Origin: JAAYAY01 sp964429355
GTDB taxonomy: Bacteria > Planctomycetota > Planctomycetia > Pirellulales > Thermoguttaceae
Reading direction: 5' to 3'
Assembly: GCA_964429355.1 (NCBI GenBank)
Contig: CAYSCH010000035.1
Location: 1 to 39,982 of the forward strand
DNA: 39,982 bases
Shown here in pieces: positions 7,207 through 15,437 of this stretch (the first letter of the stretch is position 1; each line of letters starts with the position of its first letter). A program made the position numbers and the translations under genes. The notes beneath the pieces are model-generated. The model searched no databases. It had not been told where the DNA came from and was given only the letters and a program-made list of their open reading frames with translations.

Positions 7207-9069
7207 GACCGTGACGCTCTTGGCCAGGTTACGGGGTTTGTCCACATCGCAGCCCCGGGCCACGGCGACGTGGTAGGCGAGGAATTGCAGGGGGATAGCC
7301 GACACGATCGGCTGGAGGAAGTCAGCCGTTGCGGGGACCTCGATCACGTCGTCGGCGATCTTGCCGATCGATTCGTCGCCCTGGCAGACCACGGCGATGA
7401 CCGGCCCGCCACGAGCCTTGATTTCCTGGATGTTGGCCATGACCTTGTCGTAGACGGCGTCCCTGGCCATGAGAAACACGCTGGGCGTGTTCTTGTCGAC
7501 CAGGGCGATCGGGCCGTGTTTCATTTCGGCCGCCGGGTAGCCCTCGGCGTGAATGTAGCTGATTTCTTTGAGCTTCAGGGCGCCTTCGAGCGCCGCCGGG
7601 AAATTGAATTGCCGCCCCAGGTAAAGGAAGTTGTTGCAGTCGGCGTACTTCTCGGCAACTTCTTTGACTCGTTCGTTGGTTTGGAGGGCCTCGCTGACCT
7701 TGTCGGGTAGTTCTTGGAGGTGTTCGATGGCACGGATACCGGCGTCGTAACCCAGATGATGGAGGCGGCCGAAATACAGGGCCAGCATGGCCAGGACAGT
7801 GCATTGCGAGGTGAAGGCTTTCGTCGAGGCCACTCCGATCTCGGGCCCGGCGTGGAGATAGATGCCGCCGTCGGCTTCCTGGGCGATCGTACTCCCCACG
7901 ACGTTGCAGATGGCCATGGTAGGATAGCCCTTTCGCTTCATCTCGCGCAGGGCGGCAAGGGTATCGGCCGTCTCGCCGCTCTGGGTGATGGCGAACAGCA
8001 GCGAGCTGTGCCCCAAAGGCGGATTGGAGTAGCGCAGTTCGCTGGCGTACTCCACTTCCACCGGAATGCGGGCGAGAGCCTCGATCTGATACTCGCCCAC
8101 CAGTCCCGCGTGCCAGCTCGTTCCGCAGCCTGTCAGCAGCAGCCGGTCGGCTTGGCGAAGTTGCTGGGGGCTGAGATTCAGGCCGCCAAACCGCGCCGTA
8201 GCCGCATCGGTATCGAGGCGGCCACGCATGGCGTTGCGGATCGCCTCGGGTTGCTCGAAGATCTCCTTGAGCATGTAATGCGGGTAGCCACCGAGCTCGA
8301 CGTCGCCGCACTCGATTTCCAGGATCTCCACGCTGTGGCGCACGCGTCCCTGGTCGCGATGAACGAATCGGATCTTGTCGGTCGTTATCAAGGCAACTTC
8401 GTTGTCGGCAATGTAAACAATCTTATCGGTCTGGCCCACGAGCGGGGAAGCGTCGCTGGCCACATAGTATTCGCCGGCGCCGATGCCCACAATCAACGGG
8501 CTGCCCAGACGGGCCGCCACGAGCACGTTCGGATAGTCGCGAAACAACACCGCAAGGCCATAAGTGCCGTGAACCTGCGCCAACGCCTTCTGCACCACGC
8601 AAATCAGTGGTTCGTAGTCCGCCGAGGCCATATCCTGGCCCGGTGCGATCTCACGGAGGCAACTGTCGATCAGGTGCGCAATCACTTCCGTGTCGGTCTG
8701 GGAGCGGAATTCGTAACCTTCGGCAATCAGACGATCCTTGAGGACCTGGAAATTCTCGATCACGCCATTGTGGGCCACGGCCACTGTACCGTCGCCGCCC
8801 AGATGCGGGTGAGCATTCTCGTTGGTCGGCGCCCCGTGGGTCGCCCATCGCGTGTGGCCGATGCCGATCTTTCCAGGCGACGGCACCTCTGCAAGCAGAC
8901 GGTCGAGATTGTCGATACGCCCCGTCGACTTTGTGGTGTGAATCCCGTTGTGGGGCACGATGGTGGCCACCCCGGCACTATCGTAACCACGATACTCCAG
9001 GCGGCGAAGGCCGTGAACCAGAAACTCGGATGCTTCTCGAGGACCAATGTATCCGACAATTCCGCACAT
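7201..9069 (-). CDS. glmS: Glutamine--fructose-6-phosphate aminotransferase (isomerizing)
   Basis: The 622-aa protein is a standard-length GlmS, which makes glucosamine-6-phosphate from fructose-6-phosphate and glutamine, the first step toward UDP-GlcNAc. The N-terminus MCGIVGYIG supplies the catalytic Cys of the class II glutaminase domain. HTRWATHGAPTNENAHPH and AHNGVIENF follow. The C-terminal half has two SIS sugar-isomerase domains (LLTGCGTSWHAGL, ITQSGETADTLAALR, EIGVASTKAFTSQ) and ends with the conserved DVDKPRNLAKSVTVE. The frame extends 29 residues upstream, but the Met at 9069 is fixed by the required Met-Cys start; AAGGAG lies 12 nt before it. It stands alone between terC and the convergent GAP1-like gene. 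Confidence 0.97.
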   Translation of the reverse strand: MCGIVGYIGPREASEFLVHGLRRLEYRGYDSAGVATIVPHNGIHTTKSTGRIDNLDRLLAEVPSPGKIGIGHTRWATHGAPTNENAHPHLGGDGTVAVAHNGVIENFQVLKDRLIAEGYEFRSQTDTEVIAHLIDSCLREIAPGQDMASADYEPLICVVQKALAQVHGTYGLAVLFRDYPNVLVAARLGSPLIVGIGAGEYYVASDASPLVGQTDKIVYIADNEVALITTDKIRFVHRDQGRVRHSVEILEIECGDVELGGYPHYMLKEIFEQPEAIRNAMRGRLDTDAATARFGGLNLSPQQLRQADRLLLTGCGTSWHAGLVGEYQIEALARIPVEVEYASELRYSNPPLGHSSLLFAITQSGETADTLAALREMKRKGYPTMAICNVVGSTIAQEADGGIYLHAGPEIGVASTKAFTSQCTVLAMLALYFGRLHHLGYDAGIRAIEHLQELPDKVSEALQTNERVKEVAEKYADCNNFLYLGRQFNFPAALEGALKLKEISYIHAEGYPAAEMKHGPIALVDKNTPSVFLMARDAVYDKVMANIQEIKARGGPVIAVVCQGDESIGKIADDVIEVPATADFLQPIVSAIPLQFLAYHVAVARGCDVDKPRNLAKSVTVE

Positions 9070-9487
9070 GACTGGATGTTTCTCCTTGCCGGCAGTGAAA
9101 GCAACACAACCCAACAGGGTGACAGAAGGCGACGGGAACTTTCGAGCCGATTTCAAGCCTGCAACGACTGCATTCGTTCCCGCCCGCGCGACACTTTCGC
9201 GGTGGTCGTCAAATCGCTTCTTATCAAAAGACGGTGCCGAGCACAGCGCCGAATTTTCAAAGCGTCTTCAAGACCCGCGGCGATCCCCACAATCCCTGCC
9301 CGTAGGAAGCTCTCGTCATCGTTCCGAAATGCGCTCGTTGGAACCCTAATTGTCAATTCTAGGCTGAACAGGCCCTCGGGAGTCCTGACAAAAGGGGGAT
9401 GGTTCCCGGTTTTTCACGCCACAACGGGGGGGAAGCAAGTGCAGACCGTCACGATCGACACAGAAGGACCGGAGGCTCCTCACAAGA
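9070..9487. other. Intergenic region upstream of glmS
   Basis: This should contain the glmS promoter on the minus strand. A perfect TTGACA lies on that strand (plus-strand 9351-9356), but no good -10 sits at 16-18 bp from it. No glmS-ribozyme-like core was recognised. A perfect 8-bp inverted repeat (CTCCTCAC 9477-9484 / GTGAGGAG 9500-9507) straddles the terC stop codon. Confidence 0.4.
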
Positions 9488-10570
9488 TCAGTCTCCTGAG
9501 TGAGGAGTTTTGGTTTCCTTCCGCGGGCCGACGATGAGCGAAGCGATTACGCCGGCGGCCAGTACGGCCACTACGACGCCCAACAGGTACAAGTTGAAGT
9601 TCTTGCCAAAAAGCTCTTTGAGCCAGTGGACCGTCAGCATCTTCAGGCCGACCAGCAGGAGCACGAGGGCCAGCGACACTTTGAGATAGCGGAACTTGTT
9701 CATCATGCCGGCCAGGGCGAAGTAGAGCGACCGCAGGCCGAGGATGGCGAACACATTGCTGGTGAAGACGAGAAACGGGTCAGCCGTGATGGCAAAGATG
9801 GCCGGGATCGAGTCGACGGCAAAGATCACATCGGTGGTTTCGACCATCACCAGGGCAATGCCCAGCGGCGTGATCATCAGCGTGCCCGGCTTGGTCCGCT
9901 CGACGACCTCGTCGCGCAGCACGGCCGCCTCCGGAACCTCGGCCTCGTGCGACGCGGCCGAGCCGGCTCGAACCAGGAAGTGCTCGCCGTGGAAACGGGC
10001 CGTCACCGGCCAAAGCCTTCGAACGGTGCGCACGACGATGTTGTGGTTCGGGTCGGTATGGTCGGTTTTGACCACCAACATCTTCACGGCAGTCACGATC
10101 AGGAACGCTCCGAAGACATACAGAATCCAGTGGAACTCGGCGATCAACTTTGCCCCAACCAGGATCATGACAGCCCGCAGGACCAGCGCCCCGAGCACAC
10201 CCCAGAACAGGACCCTGTGCTGGTAAAGAGGGGGCACGGCAAAGAAGCCGAACACCATGGCGATGACGAAAATATTGTCGACACTGAGGGATTTCTCCAG
10301 GATGTAGCCGGTCAGGTACTTGACCGTGGCCGACGCACCGTTGTTGACCTGGTCATCGACCGAGTCGACCTCCAGGCCCATGCCCAGCCAATGGTTCTCG
10401 TAGCCGTAGTAAACGAATACGGAGAAGCTCACCCCGAGCAGGACCCAGACGAGCGACCAGACCAGCGCTTCCTTGACGGAAACAACATGCGAGTGCCGGT
10501 GGAAGACACCCAGATCGAGCGCCAGCATCAAGAGAACGAAACCGATAAAGGCAAGCCAGATCCAGACCAT
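9488..10570 (-). CDS. TerC/Alx-family integral membrane transporter
   Basis: The 360-aa membrane protein matches the TerC family, several members of which export manganese or calcium or help metallate secreted proteins. It has about eight hydrophobic helices. The acidic family signatures are visible: LALDLGVFHRHSH in the first helix, LEKSLSVDNIFVIAMVF, and VETTDVIFAVDSIPAIFAIT with TSNVFAILGLRSLYF. The DN and D..FAVDS residues are the presumed metal-binding groups. A cytoplasmic loop at about 178-235 separates the two halves. The ATG at 10570 gives the standard N-terminus. Substrate is unproven; Mn2+ export is the best guess from the family. Confidence 0.93.
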   Translation of the reverse strand: MVWIWLAFIGFVLLMLALDLGVFHRHSHVVSVKEALVWSLVWVLLGVSFSVFVYYGYENHWLGMGLEVDSVDDQVNNGASATVKYLTGYILEKSLSVDNIFVIAMVFGFFAVPPLYQHRVLFWGVLGALVLRAVMILVGAKLIAEFHWILYVFGAFLIVTAVKMLVVKTDHTDPNHNIVVRTVRRLWPVTARFHGEHFLVRAGSAASHEAEVPEAAVLRDEVVERTKPGTLMITPLGIALVMVETTDVIFAVDSIPAIFAITADPFLVFTSNVFAILGLRSLYFALAGMMNKFRYLKVSLALVLLLVGLKMLTVHWLKELFGKNFNLYLLGVVVAVLAAGVIASLIVGPRKETKTPHSGD

Positions 10571-10615
10571 TTCAGGCTCCGAAGGCGTCGGCAGGAGTGA
10601 GCCTCAGTGGGGATT

Positions 10616-10652
10616 GCCGCGAGGCAACGCGGCGGGTGCCGGCAGAGCCGGC
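10616..10652 (-). promoter_or_regulatory. Two tandem hairpins in the terC leader
   Basis: Stem GCCGCG/CGCGGC (10616-10621 with 10628-10633) and stem GCCGGC/GCCGGC (10638-10643 with 10647-10652) lie 46-82 bp upstream of the terC start. TerC genes are often controlled by the Mn2+-sensing yybP-ykoY riboswitch. I looked for that consensus and did not find it, so these are only candidate leader structures. Confidence 0.2.
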
Positions 10653-10833
10653 GAGATACCCAGTCAATGCACCGCTAATGGTAGAGGTAAGGCCGAGAGT
10701 TGGCAAGGATGAGTGAACACGGCGTCCCAGGGCCACAGATACTTTGTCGCGGCTTGGCTGAAGACTGGATTGCAGCCATGCGCCGGACGAAAGTGCGGAT
10801 CTCGTGGGCGTCCATTACGGCGTGAGATAGCGG

Positions 10834-11832
10834 CTACGGGCTGTGCTCCTTGAGGATTCTCTCGAGATTCTCGAGTACTTCCGGCGAGGGGATGTTGCGC
10901 CGGCGCAGCAGGAGGAGACTGAAGCTGTCGGCCAGAATCTCTTCCGGATGGATGATGTAACCGGTGTTGCGGCCGACCTGCTCCAGGTAGCCGGAGACCT
11001 GATGGGGTTCCAGCAGGATCGGACCTTGACCGTTCTCGAGTGGTTTGGCTGTGGACGAGTCTTCGCTGCGTTCGACCAGGAGCAGTCGAAACTGGAGGTA
11101 GTGGAGGAACTCACCGCCCCGCTTCACGTCATATTTCTCGACGCTGGAGTAGAGGATGGGGACGGCCCAGTGATCCTGTCCGTTGATTTGAACGCGGATG
11201 CAATGGTCGTTTGCCGGCGCGTCGGGATTGGTGATTCTCCGCAAGTTCAACGCCGGCGGCAATTCCACCTCGCCGCAATTCACGAAACCGATTGCTGCAT
11301 AGAGCTTCTCGCGCAGGTCCGGATTGGCCCGCGATAGGACGTGAAAGAGTTCATGGCCGAGCAACTTGCTGATTTCGGGTCGGCGCAAGGTTAATACCCC
11401 CTGCGGGAAGACAACGGCATTGGCCCGGGTGTAGGCGGCTCCGCCCTCCTCCACGCCCGTCGTCTTGATGAAGAACAGCCGCGAGGGAAGGGGCACGGAG
11501 AGGATCCTGAGTTCTGTCTCGATCTCTTGATAGGCCGCCGCAATCCTCTGCTGCTCGGCGCTGTTCCAGGAAAGAACGCTCTTGCCTACGAAGCTCAGAT
11601 ACTCGTCTTCGGAGACGTCGCGGTCTGTTTTCATTCGGGCAGCACGATCGAAGGGGCTCATGCGGCGGACGAAGTCATCCTGGGCGGTGAGGATTCGGGC
11701 GGCTTCTTCCACGGTGGCGAAAACAACGGTCGTGCTGCCGTTGAGCGTATTCTGAGCATGAGTGCGTGTGAGGGCCGTCAGGCCGAGGAGAATTGTCAGA
11801 AGGATTTGTGTCTTCACGTCCTGTTTCCTCAT
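10834..11832 (-). CDS. Secreted HExxH putative metallopeptidase
   Basis: The 332-aa protein has a signal peptide (ILLTILLGLTALTRTHAQ). A zinc-metallopeptidase motif follows: HELFHVLSR supplies HExxH, and EEILADSFSLLLLRR downstream could supply the third Glu ligand in the EEIxAD style. The rest is not closely recognisable. The ATG at 11832 is used, but a GTG at 11817 (MKTQILLTILL) has a better ribosome site (GAGGA, 8 nt) and may be the true start. It is third in a minus-strand run after the gluconolactonase and SGNH genes, with 45 bp between it and the SGNH gene. It probably acts in the periplasm or outside the cell; the substrate is unknown. Confidence 0.75.
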   Translation of the reverse strand: MRKQDVKTQILLTILLGLTALTRTHAQNTLNGSTTVVFATVEEAARILTAQDDFVRRMSPFDRAARMKTDRDVSEDEYLSFVGKSVLSWNSAEQQRIAAAYQEIETELRILSVPLPSRLFFIKTTGVEEGGAAYTRANAVVFPQGVLTLRRPEISKLLGHELFHVLSRANPDLREKLYAAIGFVNCGEVELPPALNLRRITNPDAPANDHCIRVQINGQDHWAVPILYSSVEKYDVKRGGEFLHYLQFRLLLVERSEDSSTAKPLENGQGPILLEPHQVSGYLEQVGRNTGYIIHPEEILADSFSLLLLRRRNIPSPEVLENLERILKEHSP

Positions 11833-11877
11833 CGGTCTGATGAGTGGCCTGCGGACATCGCTACTGCACGGCACGTG

Positions 11878-12567
11878 TCACTCCTTCAAATGCCGGGCGA
11901 GGATGGGGCAGGCTTGGCGAAGATGCTCCACAATGAGGTTGGCCATTGCTTCGGCACCTTTTGGATTGAAGTGGGTGAGGTCGTCCGGCTCGGGGTTGAA
12001 GGTCATACTCTCCTGGGGGCCGATCTTGTTGTGGTAGTCGATGCTGGCTGTGTGGAGATCGATGAAGGGAACTTTCGTTTCGGCGGCCACCTCTTTGGCG
12101 GCGACTGCCCATGGGGTCAGACTGGATTGGATCTTGCCGTTCTCGTCGAAGCGCCGACGGGTGACAGAACTGACGAGGATCGGCGCGGCGTCGATCTCCC
12201 GCAAGGCGTTTATATAGATTCTCAGGTAGCCGCGATAGGTGGTGGCCGGATCGGTTTCCCGCTCGGGCCCCTTGCCGGGTTGGTCGTTGTGCCCAAATTG
12301 GATCAGGACGAAATCAGGTTTTGCCTTCAGGGCTTCCGCAAGGCGTTTCTCGTCGTGCCAGCTCTTGGAGCTGCGGCCGCTGGCGGCAAAGTTGAGGACC
12401 TTCACCCGGTCGTTGAATCGGCCGGCAAAGGCCTTGCCCCACCCGGCCTGATCGGTGACGGTCGAGTCGCCAATCAGGGCCACGCTTACGGATTTCTCCT
12501 GGGCAAACGAGAGGCTGGTGAAGAGGAGGACTGAGAAGAGGCTGGTGGCAAAGCGGGTGGTTTTCAT
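11878..12567 (-). CDS. Secreted SGNH/GDSL hydrolase, rhamnogalacturonan-acetylesterase type
   Basis: The 229-aa protein begins with a signal peptide (MKTTRFATSLFSVLLFTSLSFAQ). SGNH blocks are in order: block I LIGDSTVTDQAGWG (catalytic Ser), block II NFAASGRSS (Gly), block III IQFGHNDQPG (Asn) and block V DDLTHFNPKGAE (catalytic Asp and His). This arrangement is typical of rhamnogalacturonan acetylesterases and related carbohydrate deacetylases. The frame runs 81 codons further upstream into the neighbouring gene's antisense, but the ATG at 12567 is the one followed by a signal peptide. It lies 43 bp downstream of the gluconolactonase gene. Likely role is removing acetyl groups from plant or algal polysaccharides; the exact substrate is inferred. 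Confidence 0.9.
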   Translation of the reverse strand: MKTTRFATSLFSVLLFTSLSFAQEKSVSVALIGDSTVTDQAGWGKAFAGRFNDRVKVLNFAASGRSSKSWHDEKRLAEALKAKPDFVLIQFGHNDQPGKGPERETDPATTYRGYLRIYINALREIDAAPILVSSVTRRRFDENGKIQSSLTPWAVAAKEVAAETKVPFIDLHTASIDYHNKIGPQESMTFNPEPDDLTHFNPKGAEAMANLIVEHLRQACPILARHLKE

Positions 12568-12610
12568 GGGGAGGGGGGCGGACCTAGACTTGGATTTGGG
12601 GCTCTGCAAC

Positions 12611-13663
12611 CTATTGCCTTCCCAGTCTGACGCGGCAAAGAAACATGTCGGCCGTAATGTAAAGTGTCGCACCGTCGGAGTCGAAGCAGCAGTTGGCCGT
12701 GGCGACGCCCGGGTTGATGCGGCCGAGGAAGGTGCCGTCGGGGGCGAAGACGTTGACCCCGCCGGGACCGGTGGCAAAAAGGTTGCCCCGGGCGTCGACC
12801 TTGAGCCCATCGGGAAGGCCCTTCAGTTGGCCGACCCAGTCGGTGGCGTCGAAGAAGACCCGCCCTTCGTCAATCGTGCCGTCGGGCAGGACGTTGTAGG
12901 CCATCCAGATCGCCCGCTCGGGATCGCTCTGGGCGACGTAGAGCGTCTTTTCGTCGGGGGAGAAGGCGATGCCGTTGGGCCGGGTCATCTTGTCGGTCAG
13001 AAGTGTGAGCCGGGCGTCGGTGCCGAGGCGATAGACGCCGCAGAAGCCGAGCTCGCCGATCGTCTTCTGGTCTTCACCGAGCAGGCCATAGGGCGGGTCG
13101 GTGAAGTAGAGGTCGCCATTGGACTTGAAGGCAGCGTCGTTGGGACTGTTGAGCCGACGGCCACGGTAACGGTCGACGAGGGTGGTGAAACGGCCGTCGG
13201 ATTCGAGCCGGGCCATGCGGCGGTCGCCGTGCTGGCAGAGGACGAGGCGTCCGGAGCTGTCCAGGACGAGCCCGTTGGAACCGGGTTCGCCGCCACGGGA
13301 CACGGTACCCGTGTAGCCGGCGGGCTTGAGAAACGTACTGATCCCCTCCCCTTCCTTCCACTTCATCACGGCATTGTTGGGGATGTCGGAGAAGAGCACG
13401 TAGCCGCCTTGCGGGACCCAGACCGGACCCTCGGACCACTCGAAGCCCTCGGCCATCTTTTCCAGCGTGGTGTCAGGTGGAACAATCTGGTCGAACCGCG
13501 GATCGACGCGCTCGATCTGGCCAAACGGTTGCGGCTCGGCGGAGAGGCAGACGGCGCCGGGCAACAGCAGCAGGGCCGACAGCAAAGCAGCCTTCAGAGC
13601 CGATTCCAAATTGGGATTACAGATCTGTCCGACACCGGTTGTTCGCGTTTCAATTCTGAACAT
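12611..13663 (-). CDS. SMP-30/gluconolactonase-family lactonase, secreted
   Basis: The 350-aa protein belongs to the SMP-30/gluconolaconase/LRE family, six-bladed propellers that hydrolyse sugar lactones with a divalent metal. Metal-ligand positions are visible: Glu in EGFEWSEGPVW, Asn in LNSPNDAAF, and Asp in LPDGLKVDARGNLF. The DLYFTDPPYGL and RPNGIAFSPDEKTLYV segments are typical. A hydrophobic export segment (AALLSALLLLPGAVCLSA) follows about 24 polar residues, so it is probably periplasmic. It heads a three-gene minus-strand run with the SGNH hydrolase and HExxH protein. Likely role is opening an aldonolactone produced by a sugar dehydrogenase. Confidence 0.9.
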   Translation of the reverse strand: MFRIETRTTGVGQICNPNLESALKAALLSALLLLPGAVCLSAEPQPFGQIERVDPRFDQIVPPDTTLEKMAEGFEWSEGPVWVPQGGYVLFSDIPNNAVMKWKEGEGISTFLKPAGYTGTVSRGGEPGSNGLVLDSSGRLVLCQHGDRRMARLESDGRFTTLVDRYRGRRLNSPNDAAFKSNGDLYFTDPPYGLLGEDQKTIGELGFCGVYRLGTDARLTLLTDKMTRPNGIAFSPDEKTLYVAQSDPERAIWMAYNVLPDGTIDEGRVFFDATDWVGQLKGLPDGLKVDARGNLFATGPGGVNVFAPDGTFLGRINPGVATANCCFDSDGATLYITADMFLCRVRLGRQ

Positions 13664-13684
13664 GGTCTTGTTCTCCCGGACCTG

Positions 13685-13896
13685 CTATCGCTCGACCCCA
13701 GCCACTCTGAAAGCGAGCGGCCACCCGGCTTTCATCACCTCGGCGGGAACTCGCGCCTGGGCAGCCCCATCTCGATCAGCGGCCCGCATCGCCCGGGCAT
13801 ACGGTTCCAGACCACCAGTTCGTGCCCTGTCTTAATCAAGTTCGACACCATCCGGCGCCCCATGATTCCCAGCCCGAGAAAACCGTATCTGGCCAT
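13685..13896 (-). pseudogene. Frameshifted N-terminal remnant of a beta-hydroxyacid dehydrogenase
   Basis: From the ATG at 13896 the frame reads MARYGFLGLGIMGRRMVSNL, then IKTGHELVVWNR and CGPLIEMG. This is the Rossmann NAD(P)-binding start of 3-hydroxyisobutyrate dehydrogenase-like enzymes (GxGxMG). It then stops at 13735. Shifting frame just after IEMG restores family-like sequence (AAQARVPAEVMKAG), which stops at 13685. Only about 70 of some 290 expected residues remain, and the gluconolactonase gene begins at 13663. It is called a degraded gene. A coding-looking tail in another frame (LKDRHPCVAPEFEVYWQPF, stop at 13910) lies just upstream and could be another fragment. Confidence 0.7.
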
Positions 13897-14117
13897 GGTG
13901 GTGCTTCGTTTATGGAAAGTCTTCAGGAAACGGCTGCCAGTAGACCTCGAATTCCGGCGCCACGCAAGGGTGCCGGTCCTTCAGCGAGCGCGATGGCGGG
14001 GCCGAACACAAGCGAAAAGGATCTCTGCCGGACTGCAGACCAGGATGACCGGGCAGGGCATTGACTTACAGACAACGACTGCGGCAGGAGGGGGCGAGCA
14101 CGTGGTCTTCCACGAGC

Positions 14118-15110
14118 CTATGGCTCCAGCACGATCTTTCCGGCCAGGGTTCCGGCCTTCTGGAGCGTGTTGTCTTCCTGGAGCCGGTGGGCGGCCGCTG
14201 CCTCGGCGAGTTTCATCACTCGCCCGATTTTCGCGCGTAACTTGCCTTCAGCCAGCCAGATGTTGATGTCCTCGGCCGCGCGGCGCTGCTCCTCCGGCGG
14301 GGCGTTGAACATGGCAAATCCCAGAACTCTGCAGTCCTTCACATAGAAGGGACCGACGGGAAAAACCGGCCTGGCGTCGCGGCCTGCCATCAGGATCAGC
14401 CGGCCTCGCATCCGCAGATGTGAAACCGCCTGTACCAGGTCCTGCTCGCGCAAGGTTTCGAACCAAACATCGACGCCGTCTGGCGTGAAAGTCCTCAGGG
14501 CCTCGTCCACATCGTCCGTTTTGTAGTTGATGACCAGATCGGCACCCAACTCCCGGCAGGCCTGGGCCTTCTCTTCACTCCCCGCCGTGGCGACCACCTT
14601 GGCCTCGCAGGCCTTGGCGATCTGAATTACACACGAGCCGACGCCGCCGCTGCCGCCGTGGACGAACACGATTTCGCTGGGCTGAACCCCCGCGCTGCGA
14701 ACCAGCCCTAAGTGGGCGGTGATCCCCACCAGGGCCGTGGCGGCCGCATCGCGATCGCTCACGCCGTCAGGCGTCCGGTAGAGCCAACAGGTATCCACCA
14801 CGGCGAGTTCGGCAAACGTTCCCTGCCGCCCCATCAATCCCTGATTGGAGCCCCAGACCCGATCCCCCACCCGGAACTGCTCGACGCCCGGCCCCACCGC
14901 CTCAACCATTCCCGCCAGGTCGCAGCCGACCACGTAAGGCATGGGTTGCCCCACGTCGATAGCCCCGCTGCGGATATAGGTATCGATCGGGTTGACGGCC
15001 ACGCCCCCAACCCGGACCAGCACTTGTCCTTCTTTGGGACGCGGGTCCGGCAGTTCGCCGTAGCGGATGTTTTCGGCCGGCCCCGGCTGTTCAATATACG
15101 CAGCTCTCAT
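14118..15110 (-). CDS. NADPH:quinone reductase-like MDR oxidoreductase
   Basis: The 330-aa protein is a zinc-independent medium-chain dehydrogenase of the quinone-oxidoreductase group. It shows the GroES-like N-terminal domain (VGGVAVNPIDTYIRSGA, VGCDLAGMVEAVGPGV, GDRVWG). The Rossmann domain carries VHGGSGGVGSCVIQIAKA, the quinone-reductase signature for NADPH. The catalytic-zinc Cys/His set of alcohol dehydrogenases is absent. The C-terminus (LAGKIVLEP) is typical. The ATG at 15110 is preceded by a purine-rich GAGAGGGAGAAT; 14 further in-frame residues upstream are rejected. It probably reduces quinones or reactive enones in the cytoplasm. Confidence 0.92.
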   Translation of the reverse strand: MRAAYIEQPGPAENIRYGELPDPRPKEGQVLVRVGGVAVNPIDTYIRSGAIDVGQPMPYVVGCDLAGMVEAVGPGVEQFRVGDRVWGSNQGLMGRQGTFAELAVVDTCWLYRTPDGVSDRDAAATALVGITAHLGLVRSAGVQPSEIVFVHGGSGGVGSCVIQIAKACEAKVVATAGSEEKAQACRELGADLVINYKTDDVDEALRTFTPDGVDVWFETLREQDLVQAVSHLRMRGRLILMAGRDARPVFPVGPFYVKDCRVLGFAMFNAPPEEQRRAAEDINIWLAEGKLRAKIGRVMKLAEAAAAHRLQEDNTLQKAGTLAGKIVLEP

Positions 15111-15200
15111 ATTCTCCCTCTCCCGGCACAACCCTGGGGACCCGCTCTGCACACTGCCACTTGGGATTCTATATTCTCGTCCTGATGACGTGGCCCTGAT

Positions 15201-15437
15201 TCAATCGACTTCGATTTCGTTGAGGATCTGGCTCACTCCCTTCACATCGGACACCGCCTGCTGGGCAAGCTGCTTCTGGTAGAAGCTGGGCAGGTGGCCT
15301 CGCAGCGACAAGACTCCCCACTCGCATTCGCACAAGACTTTCCTCAAGGGCAGGTACGGGCTGTTTTGCAGACGTTCCTTGGCTGCTTCGGCAATTCCCA
15401 CGAAACACTCCGGGGTTAAACATATGTCGCCATTCAT
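15201..15437 (-). CDS. Small BON-domain protein
   Basis: The 78-aa protein is almost entirely a BON domain, a lipid- or ligand-binding fold found in OsmY and related proteins. Key stretches are AAKERLQNSPYLPLRKVLC, VLSLRGHLPSFYQKQLAQQ and VKGVSQILNEIEV, matching the alpha-beta-beta-alpha-beta pattern with the central Gly. No signal peptide is present, which is common for planctomycete single-BON proteins. Three overlapping ATGs occur at the start (ATGAATGAATGG) behind GGAGGT. The ATG at 15437 is in the BON frame. Confidence 0.85.
   Translation of the reverse strand: MNGDICLTPECFVGIAEAAKERLQNSPYLPLRKVLCECEWGVLSLRGHLPSFYQKQLAQQAVSDVKGVSQILNEIEVD

Noticed and set aside
9070..9487. glmS ribozyme/riboswitch
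   Set aside because: No recognisable catalytic core; this element is mainly known from Firmicutes.
9477..9507. 8-bp inverted repeat as a terC terminator
   Set aside because: It encloses the stop codon and has no T-tract in the direction of terC transcription.
10571..10833. yybP-ykoY riboswitch upstream of terC
   Set aside because: The conserved loop sequences were not found on the minus strand.
13913..14060. Short minus-strand frame ending LKDRHPCVAPEFEVYWQPF
   Set aside because: It looks coding-like but has no start codon or recognisable domain; noted only as a possible further gene fragment.
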